A stretch of DNA of 64,000 bases from Meira nashicola (taxonomy: Eukaryota > Basidiomycota > Exobasidiomycetes > Exobasidiales > Brachybasidiaceae): assembly GCA_001600355.1 (NCBI GenBank), contig BCJU01000001.1:1943178-2007177 (forward strand), in the 5' to 3' direction. The translations under genes were made by a program, and so were the position numbers. Below the pieces are notes generated by a model. That model did no database searches. It saw nothing but the letters and a program-made list of their open reading frames with translations, and had not been told where the DNA came from. Each line of letters begins with the position of its first letter. Positions within the stretch are counted from its first letter, which is position 1. This document shows, in pieces, positions 19,345 through 29,793 of this stretch.

Positions 19345-21723
19345 TTAGCCGGTTTTCTTGCCACCAAAACTTGCACTTCGACTTCCAACGCTTTCGCTAC
19401 GATCACGTAAAGTCAATTCCTGTAGCAAAGGTGTACTTCCCGAAGGTGGCGTTTGACTAATACCGTAACGACCATTTTTGCCTTTGCCGCGTCTATGAGA
19501 AATTGAAGACCCGTGAGGGTGTTGAAAATGATGATGAACTCCTGAAACTGCCGAAACGGGATGATTTGTTGCAGATTGAGATCTGCCCAAAGAAGGTGCC
19601 GAGAATTTGGCATTTTCGGTTTCAGTTGAACTACCTTCATCGCTCAAATCTCCTTCTACTTCTCCACCCGGACCAGGTGAAGCACTATGACGCAATGTGC
19701 CACGCCTCTTCACTCTTCTTCGCTTTGAAGAAGCGGTCGTTCCTATTGACATATTGGATTCTGCACCGGGAGACTGACTGCCGGAATATTGCATTCCACG
19801 AGCTGATTCCCAGTGAGAAGGACCGCGGGCTAAAGCACCTCCCATTCCAGCATCAATTCTCGCAGCAGCCTCTTCTGCGGCAGCTTGTTCGTGTGCACGT
19901 TTACGCTGCAAACCTAGAACACGCAGCCTTTCCACCCATAAATCAGCACGATCCAAACTTTCACCAAAGACGACGGTAACGCTACGAAGAATATCCAGTG
20001 ATTCTACTGCTAATGTAAGCACTCTGTTTGCCGCGACTGCAGTAGCAGCAGCTTGTTGTCTCGCAATGGTGTTAATTGAGTTAGATCTTCCATCCAAAGC
20101 AGACGGTGAAGAGGCATTACCTGTTTGACTCATATGAGCAGATGAAAAAGATGGCGAAGCGGGCGAACTTCCAAATGCGCCTTGACGAGAATCAACGGCT
20201 GAAGATGCACGGTTCACAGTTGCCCAACGAGCAGGCAAACTCAAGATGAACGCTTTCACTGACGCACGGGCAGGCTCTGGCAGAGCTCCTCCAGCGTATT
20301 TTCCAACAACATCAACGACGTTACGAATCGTATCAACCACATCACTTTTAATGTTTGACAAATTTTGTGCAGCAGGGGAAGTTAAATCCAATTCGCCATG
20401 GTTGAGCTTGACGATAAGATCACGTAGAATTGTGATTTGATGTTCGATATGTGCAGTAGCATATTGCAGCCATTGTAAGCAATACTTCAAACTCTTCATA
20501 CTTTCTTCGCTCATTGCTGCACTCAAACCACCTGCCGTAACACCTGCTTCGACCAACATGGATGACCAACCTGACGAGCCATTCATTCGAGATGTTGCTT
20601 GATCTGAGTGAGCACGAATAAGGGCTTGTCTTTGTGCATCGGGAGCTGTAAAGCTACCTCTTTGTGCTTGTTGCTGTTGCTGCTGATAGCTTACGCTTCG
20701 GTTCAAAAGGCTTGTGATGCCATTATTGCTACTATTTGATTCGCCGTTCTTATCTTTGGCCTGCTGGGTAGATGCACTGTCTTGTAATAATCGAGCACGC
20801 TCACTTTCTTCCGACCGTAAAGCGATATATGCCTTTTTGCGTTTACTACGTTCTTCTTCTGACATATCTTTCCACTCCGTTCGATCCTTTTCATCGATTT
20901 CCGCCATAATTTCTTGCTTTTCCTCTTTGGTCAAACCTGATTCGGCAGCATAAGGATAAATTCGATCCAATTGTCGACATGCGAAGTCATCTAATTGTTC
21001 TACTCTACGATCGCCCAAACGTGCACCAATACGACCGATTACAGGTTGTGAAATAGCCTTGACGGAAGATTCAACCAATCCACCTCCGTATCGCATCACA
21101 CGACTATGTTGTTTTCCCAATTCGTATGCACGCAGGGTACCACGGACGATTGGGAGATGGCTCACTCGCTTGAGGAAATCGGTATCGGCCATGTCCTCAC
21201 GTTCAACGCGGACCTCATTACCGCTTTCATCATAAACGATTGCGGGAAACTGAAAATCAGCAGGTAGATCAGCCAAGGTTGCCGGTGTGGAAGAGGATGT
21301 AGATGCAGATGATGACGCTAAAGTTGACATTTGATCGGTTGTTAGAGTTGAAGATGATGGCGAAGAGATTGCAGTAGAGCTAACCGATCTGGATGAGGAT
21401 GAATGCTTTGCACCTCCTTCGCGATTTGCTTGTCCATCGGCGGATCGACTGCGAGAGCGAGATTTTCCATCGAGATGTTTCATTGCACCAAGTGCCATGA
21501 TGGCAATCTTTACATCTTCATCTTCAGCGTCAATATTGAGAGCTGCAGGTTGAGAGATGGATGTACTAGCAGCTCGAGATCGAGATGTCTCTCTAGAATC
21601 TAGATGAAAGTGAGAAGCTGCTGGCGTGGATGGCTCACTCGGGATATTACTCTCTTCTCGAGTTCTGCTCCATCTCGAATCGCGAAGAGAAGACATTCCT
21701 TCTTCTTGCATATTTTGTGTCAT
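19345..21723 (-). CDS. OPI1: Opi1 transcriptional repressor of phospholipid synthesis
   Basis: A single-exon 792-residue protein. The conserved Opi1 core begins near residue 185 with FLKRVSHLPIVRGTLRAYELGK and continues through VMRYGGGLVESSVKAISQPVIGRIG and the aromatic helix YCLQWLQYATAHIEHQ (about 415). It ends with a helical segment (VESLDILRSVTVVFGESLDRADLW, about 580-605). Upstream, DEDVKIAIMALGAMK (about 68-82) is the N-terminal conserved motif. Long Ser-rich linkers and a Gln run lie between. In yeast, Opi1 is held at the ER by phosphatidic acid and Scs2 and represses INO1 and other phospholipid genes when it enters the nucleus. The gene has an unusually long (2.2 kb) upstream region. 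Confidence 0.9.
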   Translation of the reverse strand: MTQNMQEEGMSSLRDSRWSRTREESNIPSEPSTPAASHFHLDSRETSRSRAASTSISQPAALNIDAEDEDVKIAIMALGAMKHLDGKSRSRSRSADGQANREGGAKHSSSSRSVSSTAISSPSSSTLTTDQMSTLASSSASTSSSTPATLADLPADFQFPAIVYDESGNEVRVEREDMADTDFLKRVSHLPIVRGTLRAYELGKQHSRVMRYGGGLVESSVKAISQPVIGRIGARLGDRRVEQLDDFACRQLDRIYPYAAESGLTKEEKQEIMAEIDEKDRTEWKDMSEEERSKRKKAYIALRSEESERARLLQDSASTQQAKDKNGESNSSNNGITSLLNRSVSYQQQQQQAQRGSFTAPDAQRQALIRAHSDQATSRMNGSSGWSSMLVEAGVTAGGLSAAMSEESMKSLKYCLQWLQYATAHIEHQITILRDLIVKLNHGELDLTSPAAQNLSNIKSDVVDTIRNVVDVVGKYAGGALPEPARASVKAFILSLPARWATVNRASSAVDSRQGAFGSSPASPSFSSAHMSQTGNASSPSALDGRSNSINTIARQQAAATAVAANRVLTLAVESLDILRSVTVVFGESLDRADLWVERLRVLGLQRKRAHEQAAAEEAAARIDAGMGGALARGPSHWESARGMQYSGSQSPGAESNMSIGTTASSKRRRVKRRGTLRHSASPGPGGEVEGDLSDEGSSTETENAKFSAPSLGRSQSATNHPVSAVSGVHHHFQHPHGSSISHRRGKGKNGRYGISQTPPSGSTPLLQELTLRDRSESVGSRSASFGGKKTG

Positions 21724-23932
21724 GACGTTGACTGTATGGTGTATGATGTTGTGTCAAAAAACTTGAGCGTACGCCCGATAAAAATCGACAGTACGGACCT
21801 TTCAATCGCTCATCCGTTTCTTTAACGTGGATGTGTTTGCGTTCGGCAGTGATGCATAGGAAATCCTATCTTTTAATATCAATATACTTGCCACCCGATC
21901 CAATTTTTGGAAAAGTCGAATAAAGCTGATTTGGATGGTGTCTCCTTTTTGGAGAAGAAAGTAACTCCACACAATCCTTTTTTATCTGGTGGCGGGAATA
22001 AGAATGATGGCGGCTATTAGATCAAATCAAGAACGATCCATGTATGCATTAACATTCACGCATAAATGACTTATCCCAGAAATTTGTGTTGAAAATGGTG
22101 AAGATTTGCATGCATAATCCTCATGCCACCATATTGCATGCAAAAAGAAGAGTGTAGGGCCCTAGGTACAAAAAATTGAAAGCAGACACTTTGCTCTCGC
22201 GCACACACAGAATGTATGTATGTATGTATGTAGTCTCTCATGTATGCACGCATGGGACCTTTTTCGAGACTAGCCAAATGCATGAAAATTAAGCAGTTTA
22301 CGTATTTCATTCCTATTTCAACCTCATGCTTAAATTTTTATTTTTCCCCCTCCGCCTTTGATTGAAAGAAAGGAGCGAGCTAAAAACAAGGTGAAAAAAG
22401 CCAAGCAGTCAAACGCGCGCGGCTACTTTTTTCTTTTATTTTTTGGCTGGGCGTGTAAATCACGGTTACCTCAAGAACAATGGTGCGGCTCCAAGAAGAA
22501 TATGAACGCCTGTTACACATATGAAGAGGTTCGTGCTCTTGAAAGTGCATGCATTTCATACCTTGTCACATCACCAATGCGGCATGAATATTTAGATCGA
22601 AATTGAGTTTGGAATTGTATGCTTGAACTTTTTGATAATATTAGCTAAAGGAGATCATCTTCCGTTATGACAAAAATCTGACATCATTCTCTGCCCTGAA
22701 AGGCTGTGTATATTGATCGTATTTTCTTGGCCCTTGGACCCGTCCTTCCTGCACAGAGTGTACGGCTTATCAGACGTACGTACGTGTAAGAGAAAGCCGT
22801 GAAAAAGGAAAGGGCGCTGCGTGCGCTGAGCATAAAAGAAGCGTGGGGGAAGATTATAGCGAATTTAAACGCGGCGAAATAGACTGATAAAGTGCAATGT
22901 TCGCTTTCATTTCGGTCATTTTAATTGTTTTTTTTTGTATTAATTAAGAACGAAAAGAAGAGCGTGAAAGGACGCAAAAGGGAAGCTTGAAGGCAAGCGA
23001 GGATTGAAAGCGTAGGCGCTGCGCAACGCGTGTTCCTTTCTTCTCCTTCTTCTTCTTCTCACCCTATTTGCCGCGGAAATTCATCACCGATTGATTGCTT
23101 AAATGATTCTACTCCAGGCACGATGGAATGTGTTTGCGTTTATTACATAAAATGGACAGTTCAAAAGACAATGGAATGGGTTTCAATAGCGCCTTTCTAT
23201 GACGGGATTGCCGAAATATGGTGACAGACAAGATCTCTTACATGCATAGATTGCTCACCAATGTTCCAATAACAACCTGTTATCATCAAGTAAGATTATT
23301 CCCCACATGAATTCTTGATGACATGAAACTTCTGAATTGACGTGTGGGGGAATCATGGTCCTTGCTAGCGAATAAACGAAAAGAAAGCGGTGTATGATAA
23401 TAGAAACAATTAGTGTGAGATTCAATTAGAAGCTAGAAACCATTAAAGTTTATAGTTTCTTAGCAATTTGCGAAACAAACAGTAGTACATTCTACGCCCC
23501 ACCTTTATTGTTCGGAAAATTGACCGGTGAATGATCAAAAATGTCGCCCAGCTTCCTTCGCCCATATACCAGCCTTCCCCGCACTTCTTCATTCTCCGCC
23601 TTTCTAGCGTGCGCGGTACAACCTAGTATAATAGCGTGGGAATTCGGCTAAGCGAGACCTTTCCTTCACATGCATACCCAACAATCTTATCAACTAAGAT
23701 GGAGTACAAGACCACGTGCTGTTTGTCAACCTCCTCCTCATTCAAAAGTACTTGAATTTGCGCACAATCCATTCAAGACAGGTATGAGAGAAAGATAAGG
23801 AAAGATGAAATGGATATACAACTATCGTGATAGAGATGATGAAGATTGTTAAAATGAAAGAAGGAAAAGGTATTGTATACATGGCAAAAAATAAGAGAAA
23901 TTCAAATGATGATACATTAAAAAAGAGAAAAA
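21724..23932. other. 2.2-kb non-coding stretch upstream of OPI1
   Basis: No convincing gene on either strand. Visible features are a tetranucleotide run (22212-22232), GC-rich GCGCTGCG-type patches at about 22813-22828 and 23015-23030 in otherwise A+T-rich DNA, poly-T/poly-A blocks near 22928 and 22430, and a CATGTGAA match at 23664-23671 on the minus strand. It could be a long OPI1 promoter/leader, a non-coding RNA locus or an unrecognised intron-rich gene. Confidence 0.4.
22212..22232. repeat. (ATGT)n microsatellite
   Basis: About five uninterrupted ATGT units in the OPI1 upstream region, directly preceded by a short CA-rich stretch. A simple repeat with no known role here. Confidence 0.8.
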
Positions 23933-26900
23933 TCATTTTGGAGGTGAAGGATTACTTCCGTTTGCCGTTGTAGAGGTAGAAGAGCTATTTGCCCCTTGTC
24001 CTTGAATAGCAGGACGAACACAAAACACAGTCGTATCACCAATGAATACAATCTGATTACGACTAGCAGCAACACTTTCCCAAACAGGATTTCGTTGAAT
24101 AGAAGATTGTCTAGAAGGTTGTGCTTGTCCAAATCCATAAGGAACGCCGGGCGGAGGTGGCCTTTGGCCAAAAGGTGCCATATGAGGAGGTGGCATAGGT
24201 GCTCCAGGTGGCACAAATGGCCCTCCTGGTCCCATACCTGCCGGTCCATGTCCCGGAGGAGGTGGTCTAGCTCCTGCAGGTCCGTATGGATTGGGAGCAT
24301 AAGCAGGTTGACCCATCATATTGAAACTTTGTTGTCGTGATAATGCCGGATTGTATGGTGGCGCACCGATCGCATAATGCATTGGCGGAGGAGCAGGTCT
24401 TCCAAACGGTGACATGGAACCAATACCCGTATGGCTATGGATGCTACTTGCGGATGATGATGCGCCTGATTGAGCAGCACTTGCTGGCGGTGGAACATCA
24501 GCGAAAAGGCAGCGCAAATTATAGCCTGTGATCACTTGATGTAAAGCACCCGTTTGTACATGTCGAACTTCAACGAAACTTGGTTCGAATGCTAAGACAT
24601 ATGGATGATGTAAGGCGAAAGAAGTAGGATTACCTTCCCAATGAATGATCCAATTACCCTTTGCTCTCCAACCGTTCTTGTTGACATAAAATGCAAATTC
24701 ATCATAGCAAAGCAAAAAGTCACCGTCAATGCGGTAAATTGCAATCGGTTTAACATTTTCACGCTTTTGAACAAAGTCCAAATTGCTATCTGCTGGATCA
24801 AGTAATCCTTGAGTATCCAATGTTTCCAAATCCACAATCTCGAATCCTTTTGTGCACCCGACACAAAGTTTAGTCTTGAGAAAGTGTATACTGCTACTCT
24901 CGGTAGGAATATAGAACTCTTTGAATACACGTAAACTCTCCTGTCCTCCTTGTAATAATTTTCGGAACGTTTGTTGTTTCTTTCCGATACGTAAATTTGG
25001 TTCGATTGGCTCTAATGTCTTAATAGTCGAGGATAGTGATGATGATTTCACAACACATACCAAAGTTCTTCCCAAACATTGACCTGCTTTGAAGAATGAA
25101 GTGTGCGAAGATATCCTTCTTCCTCGCTTTAAGCTTCCCATAGGATCGGAAGGGTCAAGAGCATCAAGAGTGAACGTGTGCACACTCTTTTCGGCCAAGA
25201 TGATTAAAATTTGATATTCTTCCAATACATCTACTTGAGTGACACCAGGCAAGGGTAAAACTTTCGTTGGAGGTCTTGCTCTCTCTCGTAAATCGCTCAA
25301 ATAGACACCGTCATCTGCACCATAAATAATCCTTCGTCCGAAATCAAATGGTACACTGCAAGTGACCCTTGCCGGACCAATGAAGAAGTTCTCGGATAAT
25401 GTGATGGTGTCAAAGATATTCGATCGTTGCCTCAAAATTTCCTGTCTATTCTCAATGTGTTCAAACCATTTCATCCGACTGACGAAAGTACTTGCCCACA
25501 GCGTTTGCGAATATCCTTTTCGACCCAAGTAAGTGAATGTGAGAGCATAGCCAGTCTTTTGATCTTGTTTTGGTGCCGTTCCTGTAGGAACGGGTCCGCT
25601 TAATCGATTACCTGTAGACGTTTTTGACATTACAGACTTTGGTCTTGTTGAATTACCTTTTCCTGTTGGCACTTCATCATACACTGTTACAATGAGTAAT
25701 TCCAATGGAATAGGCTTTCGGAACACCTTGTAAAGGTCATTCTTGTGTACAGTCTTAGCCTTAACCATCAGTAATGCATGATCGAATAAGAATACTTGCA
25801 ATTCTGCACTATCACTTTGCGATCCACCACGTCTCTTAAGAGGACCTTTGAAAACCAGCTCTCGCTGTTCGTCGCGCAATCGTAGATCGACCGCTTCTCC
25901 TTGTTTAAAGACTAATTGCTGATCAAGTTGTGCTAAGTTGAACCGATTTTCACTCTTACCACTCTCAGCATTGACTTTCGTCAAAAACTCTTTGACAATC
26001 TTGATCACTTTTGGTAAGGCTTGCTTGTCCGGATTATCATCTGGCGTTGCTTTATTAACAGCTTCCAAAAGTAATGGATATCTGGCTAATCGGGTGGTAG
26101 GTTTAGTCAAATAACCATTCAATTCCAACTTACGACTCTCTGGCATTCTTTCCACTTCGTCTACAAACTTCATGAAAGCTGGATTAGAAGACTTTTCCTT
26201 TTCGAATTCGTACTTTCCGTATAGTTGATGTGCACCATACTTCACAAATGGTTGGAAGTGAGGTGACATTTCCAAAAGAATATCACCAATACGATCGACA
26301 ACGGCCTGTTGCTTTTGACGTTTGGTAAGCATTTCGGCAAGCTTAGAATTAACGGCATGAATCTCAAGCACATTCCAGAACACCTGAGTGACAAAATCCT
26401 CTCTCCGTGCTTCTGCTACTACATCTCGTGACCGTAGTGGCTTGATCCAAGAATCTCGTAAATACTCCAAATCTCGAACGAAATCACGTTCGGTTGAAAT
26501 AACTTCATTGATCAACTCTTGTCTTTTACGTTCAGAGTCGGAAACGCTCTTTAATACTTCTGCTGAAACGGATTCGGCCCATAGAGCTCCAGGCTCCTTT
26601 GCATCTCCTAAGCTTTCCTTACTTATACTGCGTTTTAGACCAGGTTGTGGCTTCATATTCAACCTTGCTTGTTGTTCCAAACGACGTGGGCATGCGATGC
26701 TGTAACATAGTCTGTCTCTAGTACATGTTGGACTATAACAATCGGTCAACAAAGTGAAAACTCCGGTTGGCAAAGCATCTTCATCATCCTCTGCCAAAGG
26801 CGTTTGCTCTGGAGGCTCTAGTAGTTTCGAACCATCCTGTAGAGTTGACAGAGAATTGTCGCGTGTCGGTCCAGTCGATGGTACTTCCAATTGTGATGGT

Positions 26901-28555
26901 GGTGTTTTATATCCTTCTTCTTGATATGCATCACCATCTGAGCCGAAAGGACTAGTAAGACGGACTCTGAATTGATACAGCTCATTGGGTGAGTCACGCA
27001 ATCTATGATCGTAGGTGACATCGTGGAAGAATTTCTGGGCATCCAATGCACGTCCTAACAATAGAGCTAGATTACGATCTGATGTCTTGATGATGTACGC
27101 AATTTTGTCTACTGCCTCTCTTCCGTCAAAGGCATCTGTATATGTTAAACCATCCTTTGTTCGCTCTGCAACAGCTACCCTTTGTTTGAATGCATCTGCA
27201 ACCCGAGATAGCAATGCAGGATAAACGATTGGACCTCTACGGTGAGCTGAAGGGATAGGTGGTGTGCTAGGAGCCTGGCCGCTATTGCTTTGCAAAAGTG
27301 CAGAGCCAGGTTTCAGGCTGTTTTGACCAAATGACATAGATCTTGCTCCTGCGCCACTTCCTGAACCATTACCGGCAGGTTCCCCACTTCTACGCCATTC
27401 GCCATTTTGTGAATCGCCATACATCAAACCTTGAGTAGTAGCACTTGATGTCGTTCGCATTCGACTCTGCTTTCCCCATGTAGATGCATGTGAGGGGTCT
27501 TGCATTGCTCCAGGATGGAAATAACCTCCGCTTATTTGCATACGAGATGTCGCACCGGGTAAAGTGAACATGGAATTTGCAATGCTCTGTCTATCAGATT
27601 CGAATGAATCACGGCGAATGGAAGATGCAGTAGACTTTGCAGCAGCTTGTTGCTGATATACTCTGAAGTCGTATCCGTCGTCACGTAAATCTTCCCCATT
27701 GGCACCTCCATCTGACATTAGAGCGACTGATTGACCTGTTGGACTTTTGGCTGATTCATCAGCATGAGTAGTCGCGGGCGTAGCTGTGTTATGAGCAAAA
27801 GTGCTTGGAACTGCTGTGCCATTTGAACTGGATTGTGCACCGTTATGTTGGAACCAATGCTCTTCCGAACTTGGAGCGCCTGAACCAAGATCGAAACTTG
27901 GCAATCGTGGCACATGCACACCGGGCGGTGAAGCTTCTGGCGGTATAGATCCTATCGAGCCTGGGCGTTGGAATTGCGAAGGTGGAACGCCAACATTGGA
28001 AGATGGATGACGATAAGGTAGAGAGTCCGGATATACAGGTCCATTTGATTGTTGAGGCGGCATAGAAGAAGAAGTCGTTCGTTGAAAGTAGGAAGTAGGG
28101 TTATACATTCCCGATGATGGTCCACTTGCGGGAGGTGCAACTGAACCGCTTGCATTTCCATATGCCTCCGCAGCACTTCCTGCTCCTGTATAATATTGTG
28201 AGGATCTTGGATCTGAGCCAGCAGAAGGAGTTGCGCTAGCTCTTCGATCTATCATATCAACTTGTGATTGAGAAGGATATCCGTACATCGATCCGCCCAC
28301 AGCACCGTTTCCATAACCGTTTGGTGCTGCTTGCATACCTCCATTGTACCTAGGAGGTTGCTGATTAGAGCCATAAGCTTGTTGATTGACCCAATTGAAT
28401 GTATTTGGATTAGGAGGAGGCCCAGTAATTCCTGGATAAGCGGCAGGACCTTTCGGCTTAGCAGTTGGACGACCAAAAATATTTTCATATGCTGTCGTTC
28501 TCTTGTCAGGATTACCGACATAGCCGTCCCCATTACCAGTCGAGGGAAGAGGCAT
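23933..28555 (-). CDS. ROM2: Rho1 guanine nucleotide exchange factor (DEP-DH-PH-CNH)
   Basis: A single-exon 1540-residue protein. Domains in order: a low-complexity N-terminus rich in Ser, Pro, Gly, Tyr (1-430); a DEP domain (about 437-525); a Dbl-homology domain (about 675-865, starting ELINEVISTERDFVRDLEYL); a PH domain (about 900-1030, FKGPLKRRGGSQ..FLFDHALLMVK); a citron-homology (CNH) domain (about 1060-1335); and a Pro/Gly/Met-rich tail. This is the layout of yeast Rom1/Rom2, which load GTP on Rho1 at the plasma membrane and start cell-wall integrity signalling. A short C-terminal motif (QIVFIGDTTVFCV) follows the Pro-rich tail. Length and order fit the family well. Confidence 0.93.
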   Translation of the reverse strand: MPLPSTGNGDGYVGNPDKRTTAYENIFGRPTAKPKGPAAYPGITGPPPNPNTFNWVNQQAYGSNQQPPRYNGGMQAAPNGYGNGAVGGSMYGYPSQSQVDMIDRRASATPSAGSDPRSSQYYTGAGSAAEAYGNASGSVAPPASGPSSGMYNPTSYFQRTTSSSMPPQQSNGPVYPDSLPYRHPSSNVGVPPSQFQRPGSIGSIPPEASPPGVHVPRLPSFDLGSGAPSSEEHWFQHNGAQSSSNGTAVPSTFAHNTATPATTHADESAKSPTGQSVALMSDGGANGEDLRDDGYDFRVYQQQAAAKSTASSIRRDSFESDRQSIANSMFTLPGATSRMQISGGYFHPGAMQDPSHASTWGKQSRMRTTSSATTQGLMYGDSQNGEWRRSGEPAGNGSGSGAGARSMSFGQNSLKPGSALLQSNSGQAPSTPPIPSAHRRGPIVYPALLSRVADAFKQRVAVAERTKDGLTYTDAFDGREAVDKIAYIIKTSDRNLALLLGRALDAQKFFHDVTYDHRLRDSPNELYQFRVRLTSPFGSDGDAYQEEGYKTPPSQLEVPSTGPTRDNSLSTLQDGSKLLEPPEQTPLAEDDEDALPTGVFTLLTDCYSPTCTRDRLCYSIACPRRLEQQARLNMKPQPGLKRSISKESLGDAKEPGALWAESVSAEVLKSVSDSERKRQELINEVISTERDFVRDLEYLRDSWIKPLRSRDVVAEARREDFVTQVFWNVLEIHAVNSKLAEMLTKRQKQQAVVDRIGDILLEMSPHFQPFVKYGAHQLYGKYEFEKEKSSNPAFMKFVDEVERMPESRKLELNGYLTKPTTRLARYPLLLEAVNKATPDDNPDKQALPKVIKIVKEFLTKVNAESGKSENRFNLAQLDQQLVFKQGEAVDLRLRDEQRELVFKGPLKRRGGSQSDSAELQVFLFDHALLMVKAKTVHKNDLYKVFRKPIPLELLIVTVYDEVPTGKGNSTRPKSVMSKTSTGNRLSGPVPTGTAPKQDQKTGYALTFTYLGRKGYSQTLWASTFVSRMKWFEHIENRQEILRQRSNIFDTITLSENFFIGPARVTCSVPFDFGRRIIYGADDGVYLSDLRERARPPTKVLPLPGVTQVDVLEEYQILIILAEKSVHTFTLDALDPSDPMGSLKRGRRISSHTSFFKAGQCLGRTLVCVVKSSSLSSTIKTLEPIEPNLRIGKKQQTFRKLLQGGQESLRVFKEFYIPTESSSIHFLKTKLCVGCTKGFEIVDLETLDTQGLLDPADSNLDFVQKRENVKPIAIYRIDGDFLLCYDEFAFYVNKNGWRAKGNWIIHWEGNPTSFALHHPYVLAFEPSFVEVRHVQTGALHQVITGYNLRCLFADVPPPASAAQSGASSSASSIHSHTGIGSMSPFGRPAPPPMHYAIGAPPYNPALSRQQSFNMMGQPAYAPNPYGPAGARPPPPGHGPAGMGPGGPFVPPGAPMPPPHMAPFGQRPPPPGVPYGFGQAQPSRQSSIQRNPVWESVAASRNQIVFIGDTTVFCVRPAIQGQGANSSSTSTTANGSNPSPPK

Positions 28556-29793
28556 GGTGACGGTATGCTATTAAATTGAAAAAGGTGAATCAGAAGTTGT
28601 AAAATTTGCTTATAAGCTCGCGCTCTAGCGGTCGTTCAAATCGTTTTATTTAGTCGTAAAGTCGGTTCAAGCGAATCGGTGAACGATGTTATTTTTAAAG
28701 TCTGTTGCTGTTTCTTCAGCTTAATGTACATTGGACATTGAGAACTTTTCTTCACTTGGGCCAATCCTGATGAGAGTACAACCAATTTTGCACGATGATC
28801 AGTTGAATCGAGGTGGAGAAAAGCAGTCGTTAGTTACAGCGGGATCAGTCGTGAGACCCCTTTTTTGTTTGAGTTGTGAATAAGAGAAATGAAAGTGTTT
28901 AATCGTAACAAAGATCGCTTAATAGAATATTCCTATTCCTTTTTAGCGAAAGTGATCGTACGAATTATTGTTGTTATGAATTAATCGTATTTGAGATTGT
29001 TGTTGTGTTTGAATGTGATTGAGAAAGAGAAAACACATGATTAATTTCACTATACATTACGCACGCACACTACGCATACACAACAGGAGTTGTTTTTTTT
29101 ATTTGCACATCTAATGCGTGCGAGTTTGGACATACTTTTTGTACCCTGAACGGGTGTGTGCGCTGCGCTGCGTGCGCACGCATAACACATGCGCAGCCCA
29201 GCGCACATCGACTAGACTAGAAATCGCGTTGAACAACAGTGCAATTTGTGCGAAAGAAAGGAAGAGTAAAAAAAAGAAGGCTTGCTTGCCTGCATGCAGT
29301 AAGAGGTGTTGGTTGGTGCCTGCTTGAACAAGTAGAGAGAGAACAAAGAGGCTAAATGTAAGAGGAAGAATCGTGTTCCCTTAAAATGCTAAAAGTCACC
29401 AAATGTCATATAAATACAACAGCACATCAATTTCCTGGGGATCAAGAAGATCATAGTATCAATTCATTCATTTTTAAGAAGAAAAAAGTGGTGCATTTGG
29501 CCTGTTCTCTCTGATTTTGATGAAATATTAGATTGCCGCTTCGGCCCGAACAAAGGTACGCTCTTGTATTTTGTTATTGCACGCGTGCTTGTGTGGCTGG
29601 TGGTTCCCTTTCTCTCTTAGGTCCTATTTATAGTGTACATACACTAATGGGCCAAAAGTGTCACAAAATCCGTTCCGATTTTATGTTCGGAAGTGGAGAA
29701 GAAAGAACAACACCAGTAGGGCACCACGGGGAAAGCTTTAAAAAGATCATTATACTCTTTACTTTTACCTTCCATCTTTCAATAGCCAAAAAA
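28556..29793. other. 1.24-kb divergent intergenic region (ROM2 / hydrolase)
   Basis: Holds the 5' flanks of both genes. A GC-rich patch with repeated GCGC/TGCGC units occurs at about 29155-29205 (CGCTGCGCTGCGTGCGCACG) inside A+T-rich DNA. The hydrolase frame stays open upstream to 29533 but without an ATG. No RNA gene was recognised. Confidence 0.4.

Noticed and set aside
22212..22232. ATGT repeat as a possible CRISPR or satellite element
   Set aside because: Units are 4 nt with no spacers; an ordinary microsatellite. No CRISPR array exists in this nuclear fungal DNA.
22358..22606. Plus-strand 82-codon frame in the OPI1 upstream region
   Set aside because: Short, low-complexity basic start, no domain; not distinguishable from chance.
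23664..23671. CATGTGAA as a firm OPI1 autoregulatory inositol site
   Set aside because: Only 8 of 10 consensus positions match and it is about 1.9 kb from the start; kept only as a note in the upstream-region finding.
29533..29793. Extension of the hydrolase by 87 codons
   Set aside because: The frame is open but starts without ATG and its composition is unlike the enzyme; the first ATG at 29794 begins just before the conserved fold.
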